Source of the DNA: Lepidodermella squamata
Lineage: Eukaryota; Gastrotricha
Length of the DNA stretch: 64,000 nucleotides
Assembly: GCA_047495785.1 (NCBI GenBank)
Contig: JBLDXI010000019.1
Span: forward strand, 1,178,001 to 1,242,000
Reading direction: 5' to 3'
Shown here: positions 26,221 through 42,563 of the stretch, piece by piece
Numbering within the stretch: position 1 is the first letter of the stretch
How the letters are laid out: each line of letters begins with the position of its first letter
Program-made: the position numbers and the translations under genes
Notes under the pieces: generated by a model
Seen by the model: the letters and a program-made list of their open reading frames with translations, nothing else
What the model was told of the DNA's origin: nothing
Databases searched by the model: none

Positions 26221-28914
26221 ATGACCAATGCGTCGGTCGTTGGATTTGCTCAGTCAGGGAACGAAACTGGTCAAATATCTCCAACATTGCCATCTATAAG
26301 CAGAGCAGATGGAAGAAGCGTTGGTTCTGAGAGGCATTCGGCATCTACGTTGATGCATGGCTTCGTTGGATTTGTCTGCTGTGATAATGTCATACATCAC
26401 AGCCTAGATTTGAAGAAGCCGAGGCTAAAAACGCCCGTCATGAATCCAACAAACAAGGATATTGTCGATGAAATGAAGTCGCCACTCAAACCCAACTATA
26501 TCGTATCATCTCTTCGGTTCGAATCGCAATTATGCTCTGCTATTTCTGGCTTCCAAGAATTGCATGGCGAAGAGGTTTGATCACTGTGACTATAAAAGAT
26601 GAAAGATTCAAAAAATAATTTACAGTTGGCATCGGCTATCTGTAATATCTGCAGATTATCCTCAACTATGCAGCTGTCCTTCATCAAGTCCGTTTTGATA
26701 TCACAAAAAGGGAAATTCGCAGATATCATCAACAGCCTTAATGGTCGACCAATCGGTATTATGTCGCAATTCAATTATCACAAAATTATTTTCCTCCCAT
26801 GCATCTGCAGCCACTGTTATGACAGACCAGAAAAAATGGCGATTTAGATGTGCGGGAGATGTGCAAATATCCTCCATTTCTCGTTCAAGGTTAGCGCTGC
26901 TTTATTTTTCTGAGGATAGCCTATGATATTCTCGAAATGTGTATAAATTAGCGACAAAGAGCTGTTTAAAAGAGATACTGAGCGCAAAACCTTTGATAAA
27001 GACATTCATTCAATAATGAATTGGTACCATACAAGCAACAGTAAGTCTGATGCTCTTAGGAAAGCAACAAGTCGATAAAACATTAAACTCTTGCCGTGAA
27101 AACAGGCCTTGAGAGGAGAGAGTTTCTTTGCGGCTTGATCTCTCATTTTGATTTGCCTACCATTCGAATATTTTACGACATTATAGTTGTGAGTAACGTA
27201 GCAAAAAGCTTCCCTCAAATATGTTGCGCTTCTATCCCATCACCAATAAAATAATTAATATATATTATAATTACGGACTCAATTTTGTTCCCAGGAAAGA
27301 CAGTACCGCGACTTCATAAAGACCTTACCCCGAGACATTGTAAAACGAATCATGTCATACCTAAACGCAACAAACCAAGCGAAACTGTCAATGGTAATTT
27401 CTAGTTTTTCAAGGTTTTACACACTTCATTTTACTGTCCATTAGGTAAACCACAGTTACTATCAATTAGTCGATTCAATGAAGAGTCCCGGTGACTCTAC
27501 CACGGTGACACGCTTGATCGAATTGGATAATCCTATGCCGAACGTGCCGAGCTTTCAAAAGGCGTTTGTGGAATTACGCAGCCGAGAAAACTTCCGATCG
27601 GGCAAATTCTGCCGAGTCTCGGAACTAGAGGGACACACAGGACGCATATTGTGCGTGACAATTAGTCGCAATTATCTTGCTTCAGGTGGCTCTGACAAAA
27701 CTATTCGTGTATGGTCGGTCAATAATAGTCGATCAATATGCACTTTGACGGGCCATCAAGCTGGAGTGTGGTGCCTTCAGTTCTTCGCAAAATACATTCT
27801 ATTTTCAGGTTCTTATGATGGAACTATTCGCGTGAGTTTTCAAAATTACACCAAAGCTTGAAACGAAATGATAATTTCTAGCTATGGTCGATCAAACGCT
27901 CTCGCTGCATTAGAGAAATCGCAGGGCACATGGGTCCAGTTTGGGGTTTGAAAGTTGACGGGAATGTTTTGCTCAGCGGCAGTCAAGATAAAATGGTAAA
28001 TTTAACTATGCTTGTTCTGGCTGCATTGCTTATGATTTCATAATATTTCCAAGGCGATTGTGTGGGACGCTGTGCGCGGAGAGCCGTTGCATCATTTGGT
28101 GGGCCATAGAGAAGCTATTTTCGCTGTAGATCTATGCTGCGCAGATAATCTAGCAATAACTGGCTCGGCTGATCGCACTGTTAGACTATGGTCCACTGAA
28201 GATGGACAAGCGATCCGGTCCATTCAAGTGGGTGTTAGTTTGTCGGTGACCGCTGTAGCATACAGCAGAGGATTCGTGGCTGCCGCTTCTTCGACGATTA
28301 TCAAAGTTTTCCAAGTATGTAGCCGTTATACGTCTAGCTAATAAGTGATTATGCCTTTTTCGCGTTATTTAGGTGGAAAATGTTAAACCCGTTACCACAA
28401 AAGTTGACAGTGGTAATGAAAAGCCGGTAGCTTCTGTGAGGAACCTCAACGTAAATTCACATTGGGTGGATTTTGATGAAGAACATTTGAAGCGAATAGA
28501 ATCAATCGGCTTCCGCATTTCGAATTCTAACCCTGGTCAGCTTGATGGCATTCTAATTACCACATCCAAAGACGGCTTTGTAAAATATTGGGACTTGTCT
28601 CAGTAAGCTGATTTATTCTTAGAAAAATTTCCATCGATGTTTTTCTTTCGTTAAGAAAAGCCAGCTTGCAAACCTTCAAACCACTTAATGGCGGCGTAGT
28701 CAATTCCGTCTATTTCGATGCCTATCGTGTCGCAGTTGCTGGCGAAGATAACAAGGTGAAATTGTTCGATTTTTCACTACCTGTGAACTCGACGTTAGGA
28801 GCAAAGTCTCAACGCAAAAGCACGAAACAGCCCGGTAGTAGCTTGAAGAACTCGCTAACGAAATCAGCTTTGCGGAGATCGGTGACTTTTACCAGTGATA
28901 TCGCTGCCGAGTGA
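26221..28914 (+). CDS. F-box/WD40 repeat protein, FBXW10-like
   Basis: Eleven exons (26221-26574, 26626-26743, 26811-26889, 26952-27040, 27106-27188, 27295-27393, 27445-27831, 27882-27995, 28054-28314, 28373-28602, 28656-28914) close to 690 aa. An F-box follows ERQYRDFIKTLPRDIVKRIM, where the substrate adaptor binds Skp1 in an SCF ubiquitin ligase. Then come about seven WD40 repeats, with GH...WD pairs such as GHTGRILCVTISRNYLASG, GHQAGVWCLQF, GHMGPVWGLKV and GHREAIFAVDL, forming a substrate-binding propeller. The pre-F-box helix (NWYHTSN...) and the YRDFI..LP start resemble FBXW10/CDRT1 more than FBXW7 or beta-TrCP. The N-terminal 120 residues are unique. AATAAA is at 28930. The F-box/WD40 class is firm; the subfamily is tentative. 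Confidence 0.82.
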
Positions 28915-29075
28915 AGCGAATTTACGTTAAATAAAACATACTTCTCAGTTCGTTTATTCATTATTCATGGGACAATAATCTAAACCTTTTCTTTTCTCAA
29001 TATAAATCAAACCCAGCTTAAATGTTGAGGGGATTGCAAGGCACATCAAAATAAAGTCTCGCAGATTATATGTTA

Positions 29076-30549
29076 TTAGCAGGCTGATACTTCTCCAGGT
29101 TTTTGATACAGAGGATGTCCGTAAGAACCATTGTCAGCCAAGATTGATCTTGGATAAATAAATTCAAAGTTTATATAAATATTTGCTACGCTTTATAATG
29201 AAGAAAGCTACCTTGCGACAGTTGGATGCACGCGATTGATTGTAGATGCTGGTGTTTCCTCAGGTACAAATTTAGTCAGGCCTGTACTCCGAGTGAAGCC
29301 ATCATCTTTCTGCTGCTGCACGCCGCCACGGCAGTGTCCTTCCCGGTTACGTCCGTAGGGAGTTGGATCGGTGTGAACAGCAGCATAATGACTCTGCCAC
29401 GGATTTCTTGATGCAAGTGATGGATCCAAGGAAATGTGATTACTACGATTCAAGACAGCGCCGCTCTCTTCTTTGAATTCGCCCTCTTTGGGAATGACAT
29501 GTCGAGTCTCAGAACTATCGCCGGGTAGCTTATGTTGCGGCAAGTGGAACTAAATTCGATCAACCGAATTTAATACATCAATATTAAATTGGAACAACTC
29601 ACATCTTTCGGATGCTTGGGTATGAAAGGTGGATGCGTATCCATATTTTCACGAGTACTACCCGTGTTCTTATCGCCTCTAGTTGCGAGTAGAGGTAGAA
29701 CTTCCATACCAGTTCCTGTTGCAAATGGTTGATAAGATGCCTGGTAAATTGAGTAGTTGCGCATGTTCGGTTGCGGATCTAACGTGAAGTAGGGATGAAT
29801 AAAGATTTGAAAAATAAAGTCACGCAAAAGCATACGGATGAACGTGCTAGGTGGCTTGAAAGTAATGGGCTCGATGTTTTTGTTTTTAACGTGACCGCCG
29901 GGTTCCAAGCAGCCGATGGACTTCGTGTCCAAAGCAGTCAAATCAGACGGCAGCTGGGCACCAGTGTGATGTACGCGATACTCAGTGTCATCGTAACATT
30001 GCTGTACATTGCCCTTGTGGTGTACCTTATGGAGCAACGGCTTATATGGCTGCGGGCAGTCGTCACATTGCAAATTGCTATGCCAGAGCTTCTTCATTTC
30101 TGTCTCCGGAATGGCATGAGATTTTACGTCTCTCACATATCCGCTGCCACTATCTCCAATCACTTCCCCGGGCAATTTGTCGCTTCCAGCTGGCGCATAC
30201 TTGACATAATCCAGCTTGGTGATTGTATTATACATGCCAGCATTTACCTGAAAATCGGAAGACATCGGATGAATCAAGTGCACTGCTATGAAAATCCCAC
30301 CTCAAACATGTAAGGGTTGTCTTCTCTGTCCAACGGAGCACTGTACGTAACAACAGGACGAATATTTGAAGCGTAGCCCGTTCCTTTATGCAAAAGGCGT
30401 TTCGGCTTCACGTCGGGTACAGTTTTGGCGACGTAGTCGCTTGAGTATCGGGTGTGGTAAAAGTTTAAAATATCGTCACTGGGGCCAGAGCTGACTTTCA
30501 CCTTCGTTTCCGGTCTGCCAAGGGGCAATGGGGCGTACAAAGGACACAT
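29076..30549 (-). CDS. SAXO4: SAXO4 (PPP1R32)-like axonemal protein
   Basis: Five exons (30549-30301, 30247-29836, 29778-29603, 29549-29212, 29148-29076) close to 415 aa; human PPP1R32/SAXO4 is about 425. The N-terminus PSDDILNFYHTRYSSDY followed by HKGTGYASNIRPVV mirrors the human DPLKFYATSY...HVGTGYKSNFQPVV region. The C-terminus shares RGGVQQQ..., HPTVARS and a short HPLYQKP end. The protein is rich in Pro, His, Tyr and Gly with no enzymatic domain. In vertebrates it is a microtubule-associated protein of motile cilia that also binds PP1. The 57-base intron 29835-29779 is a multiple of three and has no stop, so an unspliced transcript would still be translated through. Confidence 0.82.
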
Positions 30550-32069
30550 TTTCTTCTGTGGAAATCAGAATGAGAGCTGATCACAGTTTCGACTGATGAT
30601 GACTTGGAGTTCCGATTGCGGAGAGAGAATTAACAACATGCCCTCTAGCGTTATCGCTATGGTAACATTAATTTTCATGAAAATTACTAAATAATTATTA
30701 TCCATCAAAATGAATCAATTATATTATTATCTGTCAAAGACAAAATTAATATACGCGGGAAATGAGAAATCCTGCCAGTCGGCAAGATTGTTTTAGGTCC
30801 ACCTCCGCTTTTTTCCGATCCTCTCCATGAAATGGGCAGGTTTGATCCAAGATGCTGTATTTTTGGCTCACTCGCGGCCAATAAGCAACAGTCAAACTAT
30901 TTTCACTTGAACCTCTTCTATTGGCTGTAGGAAACTCTGACACTTTTGAAACCTGGAATATTCGATTATCTTCATTGCAAATCAGTAATATTGGCAATCG
31001 AGGATGGAAATAAGGCAAATGACAATCATATTTTTACTGTTTTGCGACCTAGCTTCCCTTTTCATAGTTGTCTATTGTCCATACATGTCATTTGTAAGCC
31101 TAAATATTGTTTTCTTGCTTTACAAAAGACGGTTCATCTCCCTAGCGCATCCCCCTTCCATCATTTTATAGTGAGTTTCGTGGGCTTAATCTATGGTTTC
31201 GTGCCTTTCCTACAAAACGATCCGAGTTTCAACAAACGAGCAAGCGAACGTCACCCAATTATCATTCACATACAAATCTCTCAGCTTAGTGCAGGTCAAC
31301 TCGCTTTTGGTTTTCCTATGTTTAATTGCCTTATCCGACCATCAAGCTGTCTTTTTGTGAAACCCACACAGTGGTGATCGAAAAATAATTTCCAGTCGAC
31401 TACTAGTCAACAGCATTCTAAGTTATCGCTCATAAGATCACTAGTAGTTAACTCACAGCTAAACAAGCAGAATGAAAAGTGTTTTTGGAGTCACTGTTGC
31501 GTGAGGATGACATGTGGGGTGACTAATCACTGAATGTCATGTTTTTACGGTTAATCTAATGGCAATGAATCTTCCGCTTGAATTGAGTAACTTTTGGCAA
31601 AATGCTTGATATTCAGTACAATGTAGTTCAGAACTTTCAGCTCACCTCTTATCAAGAAACTATGCGCTCTTCCGTGGTAATTTTCATTACATAGGTCGTA
31701 GTAAAATAAATCGTGTTGTCGAAATATGACTGCATTGTCTCAACGCCATTCTATTTTTTAATTCCAAGTGAAGGTGTTGACTATCACAAAAATTTCAATT
31801 AAATAATACCTACCCTAAAATTACCACAAATTCGTGGAAAAAAGCGTTGACGTGTCAAATATCGTTTACATCCGGAAATTTTTTAGCAGTTTGTTATTAT
31901 TTTTAGTTGAAGTGTACGCAGGTATCAATTGAACTAGATATATTCGATAACTTAATGCGCTCAGAACTAAGCCTATTGCAAATTAAGCGACCGATTAAAC
32001 CGAGTGAATCTTTTTAGGTGTGGTATTCCTGAATATTATTTTTCCAATTTCGTAAAAGCCTACGAGCCG
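30550..32069. other. Divergent intergenic region between SAXO4 and GTF2H2
   Basis: 1.5 kb that should contain both promoters. A minus-strand frame with a TATTCCAG acceptor near 30955 runs to a stop at 30746 (about 70 codons, ending GFLISRVY). It might be the last exon of a further small gene, but I could not find a convincing upstream exon and do not call it. Confidence 0.35.
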
Positions 32070-33402
32070 ATGGCCGACGAGGAGAAGGGTTATCGATGGG
32101 AAAAGGGGTACGAAAAGACTTGGGAAGTGTTGGAAGAGGATGAAACCGGTTTACTGCAGGCCAAAATTGACGAGCTGATTAGAAATGCGAAACGCAAACA
32201 GGTATGTTATTCATATTTGCTTCAAGAGATGATAATTATTTTTCATTTCAGTTGGAAAAGCACCGGGAGAGAATCAAGTTGGGTATGATGCGGTATGTTG
32301 TGGTCTGCATTGATACAACAAGAACAATGGCCGAAATGGATATGAAGCCTAATCGTTTGATGTGTGTTCTCGATGCAGTAAAGCAATTCGTCAACGATTT
32401 CTTCTACCAAAATCCGATCAGCCATTTGGCTTTTGTTGTAATGGAAGATCGGAAAAGCAAAGTATTGAGCGACATGTCTGGCAATTCAAGGCGTCATCTC
32501 GACGCTGTCGCCTCTATGTCATCGCAACTGGTGCGTTAAGCTTTGTCATATGATAGCTTTCGTTCTATGATGACTTGTTCAAGGTTTTTTCTGGAGAAAT
32601 AAGTCTTCAAAATACTCTAGAATTATGCCATCGACTTCTTTCGCCAGCACCACGTCACGCCAGTAAGGAAGTGATTCTGTTTGTGTCTAGCCTCACGTCT
32701 TGCGATCCTGGCGATGTTCACCAGACGATCGCGCAGCTGGCTGAGAGTGCCATTCGTTGTTCGGTCATCGCTTTGAGTGCAGAAGTTTGGATCTGCAAGC
32801 GTCTTAGTTCGATGACCAAGGGTACTTATGGAGTGACGCTGGACGAATCTCACCTCAGAGTTCTCCTGGCCTCTTTATGTGCCCCTCAGGCTGCCAACAC
32901 TATGGCCGAATCTGCCCTAGTACGAATGGGCTTTCCACATCAATCACCGGCCATGCCGTCATTGTGTTCATGTGCAGCTTGTGCCCTTCAGGGCTCGAAT
33001 AATCAATCGAAAACCAGCGGTGAGAAGTCCCATGTGGATGCAGTAGGTTATGCTTGCCCGCAATGTGGCGCTAAGGTTTGCGATTTGCCAACCGAATGTC
33101 GAATCTGCGGGCTGCCTCTTCTTACCGCAGCTCATTTAGCGAGAGCTTACTGCCACTTGTTTCCCCTCGCTCCTTTCCACCCTATCATCGATCCGAGTGA
33201 AATAGTCGAGGATGGCACCGAGTCGAATGGAGGTGATGTTTATTACAAGTGCTTCGGTTGCGATGCGAAGCTGAACCCGGCTCAAGCGAATAGTCATATA
33301 TACACGTGTGTGAAGTGTAATAAACTGTTCTGCTCAGATTGTGATATTTTCGTACATTCGACGTTGCATTCTTGTCCTGGATGTATTCAATCTTCAACTT
33401 GA
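32070..33402 (+). CDS. GTF2H2: TFIIH subunit 2 (p44/SSL1)
   Basis: Exons 32070-32201, 32252-32530 and 32584-33402 close to 409 aa; human GTF2H2 is 395. The start ATG gives MADEEKGYRWEKGYEKTWE, matching the human start after MDEE. A von Willebrand A-like domain follows (GMMRYVVVCIDTTRTMAEMDMKPNRL, then SSLTSCDPGDV). The C-terminus carries two zinc modules: CPQCGAKVCDLPTECRICGL and the C-terminal ring CFGCDAKLN...CVKCNKLFCSDCD...CPGC. It is a core TFIIH subunit that activates the XPD helicase in transcription initiation and nucleotide-excision repair. AATAAA is at 33423. Confidence 0.95.
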
Positions 33403-33859
33403 AAAAATTATACGTCACGAGAAATAAAAGTCAGATATAACAGTTCAAATCCTTTATTTTCTTTGTTGCAGTAAATAAAACTGTCTCTCATAGCGGTCAC
33501 ATATATTGAACAATTGAATTCATTTTAAAACGCCAGTACTATTTTGCATGAAAATTAGGAAGCATCTGTACAAACATCCGAAAATCACTGGTTTGTGACA
33601 TTAGTCAAGTTTAATATTTGTAAATGCTAAACAGTACGTTTGGCGTTACACATTGTTTTAATTGCAAATCACGGTGGAAGATATTTTTTCAATATTTTTT
33701 AAATATAAATTGTATTTATTTGTTTTCGTAATTTGAATATAGAATTGTAATTTTAATATAACTAGCGATATTTTTCTTTTCGTAACTTGAATATTAGAGA
33801 ACTAATCTTCGCATTACCCATCAAGGGACGTGAACTAGAGAAAGACAACTATCGAACAT
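33403..33859. other. Convergent intergenic spacer
   Basis: AT-rich spacer between the ends of GTF2H2 (+) and RUNX (-). It holds the GTF2H2 polyadenylation signal at 33423 and presumably the RUNX 3' UTR. No gene seen. Confidence 0.5.
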
Positions 33860-38259
<4,400 letters not shown>

Positions 38260-39427
38260 CTCACGAAACTCTGGTGGCTGCTATTTAGTGTCAGACAGTG
38301 ATGCGAACGTTGTTTCTAGCGCATTGCTGAAATGCGTTGGTGAAGTGGTAAATGAACATAATGAACGAAAAAAAAACGTAAACAAAACCGTATGTCTATA
38401 TTAGATTACTGATGCGGTCAAATTTGCCACGTTGAGACAACCCGGCAGCGATGTGTGCTTCGAAGATGTGCTGATGGCTGTAAGAAAAGATTCACTGACC
38501 ATGTCTAGGACAATCGCCAAATTGGCGGCACTGGACCACCGCAACGCGGCAGACACGAAGAAAAAACTGAAAAACAATTCGTCGTCTCGTTACCAACGTG
38601 CAGTCGATGCGTTGGGCGCACTACATCCAGAGTTATTTGCGGCGACGTTCACGCCGGGATCAGGCTTGCTGTTCGGCCGACTTTTGGTTAGTACATCCTA
38701 GTACATAGTATAAATAGGCTATAGCAATTGTGGCCAAAACAAAAGCATGCGACTTTTTAACTTTTGTGGCTACACGTGTTTTTAGTTGGTGTGTGTGTCC
38801 GAATTCGGCCAGACACGCGGTTATATATAAGTATAATTATCATCATAAACCGCGCGGCATGATTAATATTGAATCTACGTTTTATTCTAAGATGAATCGG
38901 CGGGTGTTTTTAGTATACTCATCATTCATTTTCGTGACCTTTTTGACAGCGAACGACCTGCTGTAATAGTGATGCAATTGGTGGTCATGATCTAGAAAAT
39001 GCCGCCGTCGACAGCGAAAAAACGCCCATTGGAACAGCCCCAAATTTCCGTATGCCTTTATCGTCCCATAAAATTAGTGGTAAACGTTCTGATTAATCTT
39101 CATTCTTCCTCAGTTTCTGATATCAACCAACCAGCTATGAAGTTATGGCTGACGTCACTGGCTGGTGGTTCTGCGATAACGGAGGGCGCATTAGAACTTC
39201 TTGGAATTATGTTGTATGAATTTGCTCAACAAGTTTGTTTGCTTTTGCTTATTCATTTTTCATCATTTTTCATATTGTTTCCGTAGATAACTGATTTGGC
39301 CTCGCTCCAGGCAGTTCACCAGACACACTCAAAATCTTTCAACTACGGCACTGCTCCTCAGAGGAGGATTGTTCTCGAAGCTACTAGGCGGTTTTTAGAA
39401 CTTCGTTTTTCTACCGTTAAACGCTGA
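38260..39427 (+). CDS. SUPT3H: SPT3-like SAGA subunit (two histone folds), 5' exon missing
   Basis: Exons 38260-38347, 38405-38686, 38996-39049, 39143-39232 and 39287-39427 join in frame (217 codons). The first begins in phase 2, so at least one upstream exon is missing. The N-terminal part has a TAF13-type histone fold: NVVSSALLKCVGEV, then CFEDVLMAVRKD, the signature E-D-x-L-x-x-x-R-K-D. A linker YQRAVDALGALHPEL resembles the SPT3 segment after the first fold. The C-terminal part has a second, TAF11-like helix set (GALELLGIMLYEFAQQ, then APQRRIVLEATRRFLEL). Two folds in one chain is the SPT3 plan; in SAGA it helps deliver TBP. The 39143 acceptor is weak. If not used, the 3' exons could be a separate small protein from the ATG at 39137. 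Location next to RUNX supports the call. Confidence 0.6.
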
Positions 39428-40141
39428 TGCAATAAAAGTCGTGTTCCAAATAAAAATCGTTTTTTTGGGCAAAAGGAACGTTTCAGGTGAAAACTTTTTC
39501 GTAAACTGTGCTCATTCATCTTCATCATTGCCGTGGCCAATAAAAAAATATGGCTGATCACCAGAAGTGGCACCATATTCCATTGCAGTCATAATGATGA
39601 GAAAGTTGATGAAAACTGCGCGTAGGTCACCAAGGATCAAGGATGTCGGCTGACTTGAGGAAAACTCAAAAGGTTCAATTAATTCCGCAAATCTGTCTCA
39701 TATATTTAGATACATGTTTGAAAGGTTATTTTATTTACTCTCACGAAAACGTGTGTACGAGCTCTCGCTATTTATTTTTACTTATATTTCAGATCGCATG
39801 AATTTCACGTTTGGTCTGCACAGTTATAAAACCTGTTGCTTTAATAGTAGGGGTTGACATGTCCATGCGTACGTTGCATGTGTAAAAGATAAAGTGGATA
39901 GGTATCCTGTAGCTGATTCCATCGTTTAGATTACATAGAGAACAGAGAGTGATGGATATAAAGAGGCATGCATTAATCCTGCATACCGCGTGGCCCGGTC
40001 ATATTTCGGCGTTTTTCACTTCCCCCGCCTCAAAGGTAGCACACGGGAGAGCTGCGGTGAAAAACCAGCGGCAAGCAATGGGGGGACAGCTGGCAACTGT
40101 CTAGGAGGAAGTGCCCCACCATCAGAAGCGCCTCCGAAAAC

Positions 40142-40157
40142 CGGGGCCTCGGCCCCG
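40142..40157. repeat. GC-rich perfect short hairpin
   Basis: CGGGGCC-TC-GGCCCCG: a 7-bp stem with a 2-base loop in an otherwise AT-rich intergenic region; the surrounding 300 bases are also GC-rich. Confidence 0.6.
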
Positions 40158-41557
40158 CCGTAAATAAAAAAAAAGCTTCGTTTTCCGAGGTGAACGAAGT
40201 TTTAGTCGCGCTTTCCTGGGTTCCGCACCTTCGATTTTCGCGCTACTTGGACCAATCGATAAGCAGGTCGACTTCAGTGTTTCCTCCAGCGCCCATTGTT
40301 GGCTTCTGTGCAAACCTTCCGAGCATTAAAAAAAACAATTTGAAACCTTTGAAATATACTTGAAAATCTTCATTGAGTTAGTGACTACCTACTACATTGT
40401 TTTCAGAGATGGAAACAGGTAGCTTTTTTCAACTTAACTTGGTCCATGGCCAGACCTGTTATTTTATGGAAAGTCCCGGTTAACTGTTTTTACCGTTGTT
40501 GTTTTTTAGTGATAAACATTCGTTTTACTGCAAAAGCCTTGAGCCTTGCTCGGTTCACTAATCACTTTTCATTTCTCACCCATGTCCTTTGAGAAGTTCA
40601 TTTATTTATTTACAGTGTGTCCATAGTGTGTCCACATGTTTTTTGCAATATTATAAATTGCAATATTGTTGCCATTCGCTCATTTTTGTGAATTTCTCCG
40701 TGGTTGAACATGATTTGGAAAGCTCTAATTGCCAAGTTTATGTGATTAAAAGGATTTGGGCGTAGCTTGCATAATGACGATGCTGTAAAACGAGGAAGTG
40801 AAAAAATTGAGATGTAGTCAGGTCAGGCCATATTGTGAAGTCATAACAATATAGATGGATAAATATGAAATAAACAATTAATGAGGTGTTTGTATACAAA
40901 TTTACGACAGTGCTATAGTATTCGAGGATGTTGATAGGTTTGTTTGTGTTGGCGGCAGTGAAAATAAATTTGCAGATGGAAGAGAACGACCCTCATAAAT
41001 CGCTGTTTTTTCGTGAACAAGCTCGTAATAACAATCGGGGATATCGATTGTATCAAAAAATCTAAGGATAATTATTTGCAGAGTGATTTATCAGACGATT
41101 TGAGCAATATTCCCCTCATTTTTCCGGTAAAGCGTTGACCAGCGTAGGTAATAAATTTTCTTATTCTCTACTCTTTTGATTTGGCAGTCTCCTGTAACTT
41201 TTTTCATCAAGAAGTAGTCCGCATCTACATTTAACGTATTCCCGCGAATATAACACTAGGTATAATTGTGACTGGAAGCTTTAGAAAGAACTAGGGTTGT
41301 AATCTGGGGAGGAGATTTAGCGAGAAGCAGTAATTTTTCGAACGATCAAAAATTTCCAGAATGGCATATACCGATTTCGATGCCAATTCTAGCGTCATGG
41401 CTTAGCATTCCACGTCATGTGAGCGCTATGGTACGATTCCACGATGGCCGGTTACAGTCCATGGCCGCAATTGAGCGTTAAATGTGACAATTGTGCGTGC
41501 CAGACGTGATTCGTCCATGGCGGATGCCCACGGCAGGATTAGCTAATACGCTCATGG

Positions 41558-41595
41558 CATTTGACATTTAACATTTGACATTTGTCATTTGACAT
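41558..41595. repeat. Tandem CATTTGACATTT-like repeat
   Basis: Four to five imperfect copies of CATTTGACATTT in direct tandem. No gene overlaps. Confidence 0.7.
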
Positions 41596-42176
41596 CGATA
41601 TGATTGATTGCGCCATGGTTCATTCTTCATTAAACCTTCGTCTCAACAGTTTGAGACCATTTAGCGCCATAATTTCGCAAGACACTGCTTCGACCATCAT
41701 CCATCATCCATCTGCTTTTAGGGCATCAGGGAATTGTAAAGCATACTTCTTAAATCCTCCAGAATAAGTATTGAGACTGAAGACTTGAAGATTTGAACTG
41801 GGGAAAGACTAAAATCGGTTCAAATCATGGACTCCAAGCTAAAAGAGCTCAACAATTTCAAAAATTGAGGAAAATCTCATGCGACGAAGGCAAGGTCATT
41901 TTCCATTCTAAAAAATATTAAATTTCAAATTCACAATTTTTTGTTTAATAATAAAGGGTATAAAAAATTTCAATTTGAATTTTTGCCTGTCAGCCGAGGG
42001 CGCCAAAGTTGTGGTTTGTCAGTTGGTTGGCTGTACGATTACCTGCAGCTACTCAGGCTTCGCCGGCGCTGTTACCTGTACAACTTGCGACCTGCGTTTT
42101 ACTTTGACGGGCTACTCCGGTTTTGGGACTTAGGTGCAATCGTTGTCTTCCCTTTAACCCTTGAACGCTCTCAAAA

Positions 42177-42397
42177 ATGGTCAAGGTCGGCCGATTTGAG
42201 GAGGAAATCAACAACATGGTTTTCATTGTTCCAGGTTTGATCGTTTTGGCTGTAGTTGGTGAGTAAGAACTAATCGGCTGTGCTATTTTAACTTATTTCT
42301 TTTGCTTTTAGGATTTTGCGGTTACAAATTATACGCTAGCTATACTGCCAAACAGAAAGCCAAGGAGGAGAAAAAGGCCAAGAAGCTCAAGAAGTGA
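42177..42397 (+). CDS. 55-aa single-pass membrane microprotein
   Basis: Exons 42177-42258 and 42312-42397 close to 55 aa. The order is a charged N-terminus (MVKVGRFEEEINN), one hydrophobic helix (MVFIVPGLIVLAVVGFCGY) and a Lys/Glu-rich tail ending AKKLKK. This is the plan of small integral membrane proteins or mitochondrial inner-membrane subunits. I do not recognise the exact family. Intron phase continuity and the lysine-rich end argue that it is real. Its 3' UTR (from 42398) is the source of the inverted duplication found in the next gene. Confidence 0.6.
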
Positions 42398-42563
42398 ATG
42401 ATATGTCTTGACTGTAATCTATGAAACATTGTTGTGGTTGTAAGTGGCAAAGTTGATTCCATTTATTTATTTCTTATATACAAAATGGATTGGCTGTTGT
42501 ATCTAGTAAACGTCCCGCTATACATGTTTCATTTCGTAGAGTTTTAAATGAGTGAAAACGAGC
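42394..42563 (+). repeat. Inverted repeat, left arm (source)
   Basis: About 170 bases, from the stop region of the 55-aa gene through its 3' UTR to the first codons of the zinc-finger gene, occur again in reverse complement at 42866-43037. The arms look identical over about 166 bases, with a spacer of about 300 bases. Confidence 0.9.

Larger units (their letters stand above)
39428..42176. other. Intergenic region with structured GC-rich patch
   Basis: 2.7 kb without a supported coding exon. At 40000-40320 the composition shifts to GC-rich, with a perfect 7-bp stem CGGGGCC/GGCCCCG at 40142-40157 and further short stems, suggesting a structured RNA or a regulatory patch. A short tandem run of CATTTGACATTT units is at 41558-41595. 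Confidence 0.4.

Noticed and set aside
30746-30955. Possible last exon of a small minus-strand gene between SAXO4 and GTF2H2
   Set aside because: Good acceptor and about 70 open codons, but candidate upstream exons were out of phase.
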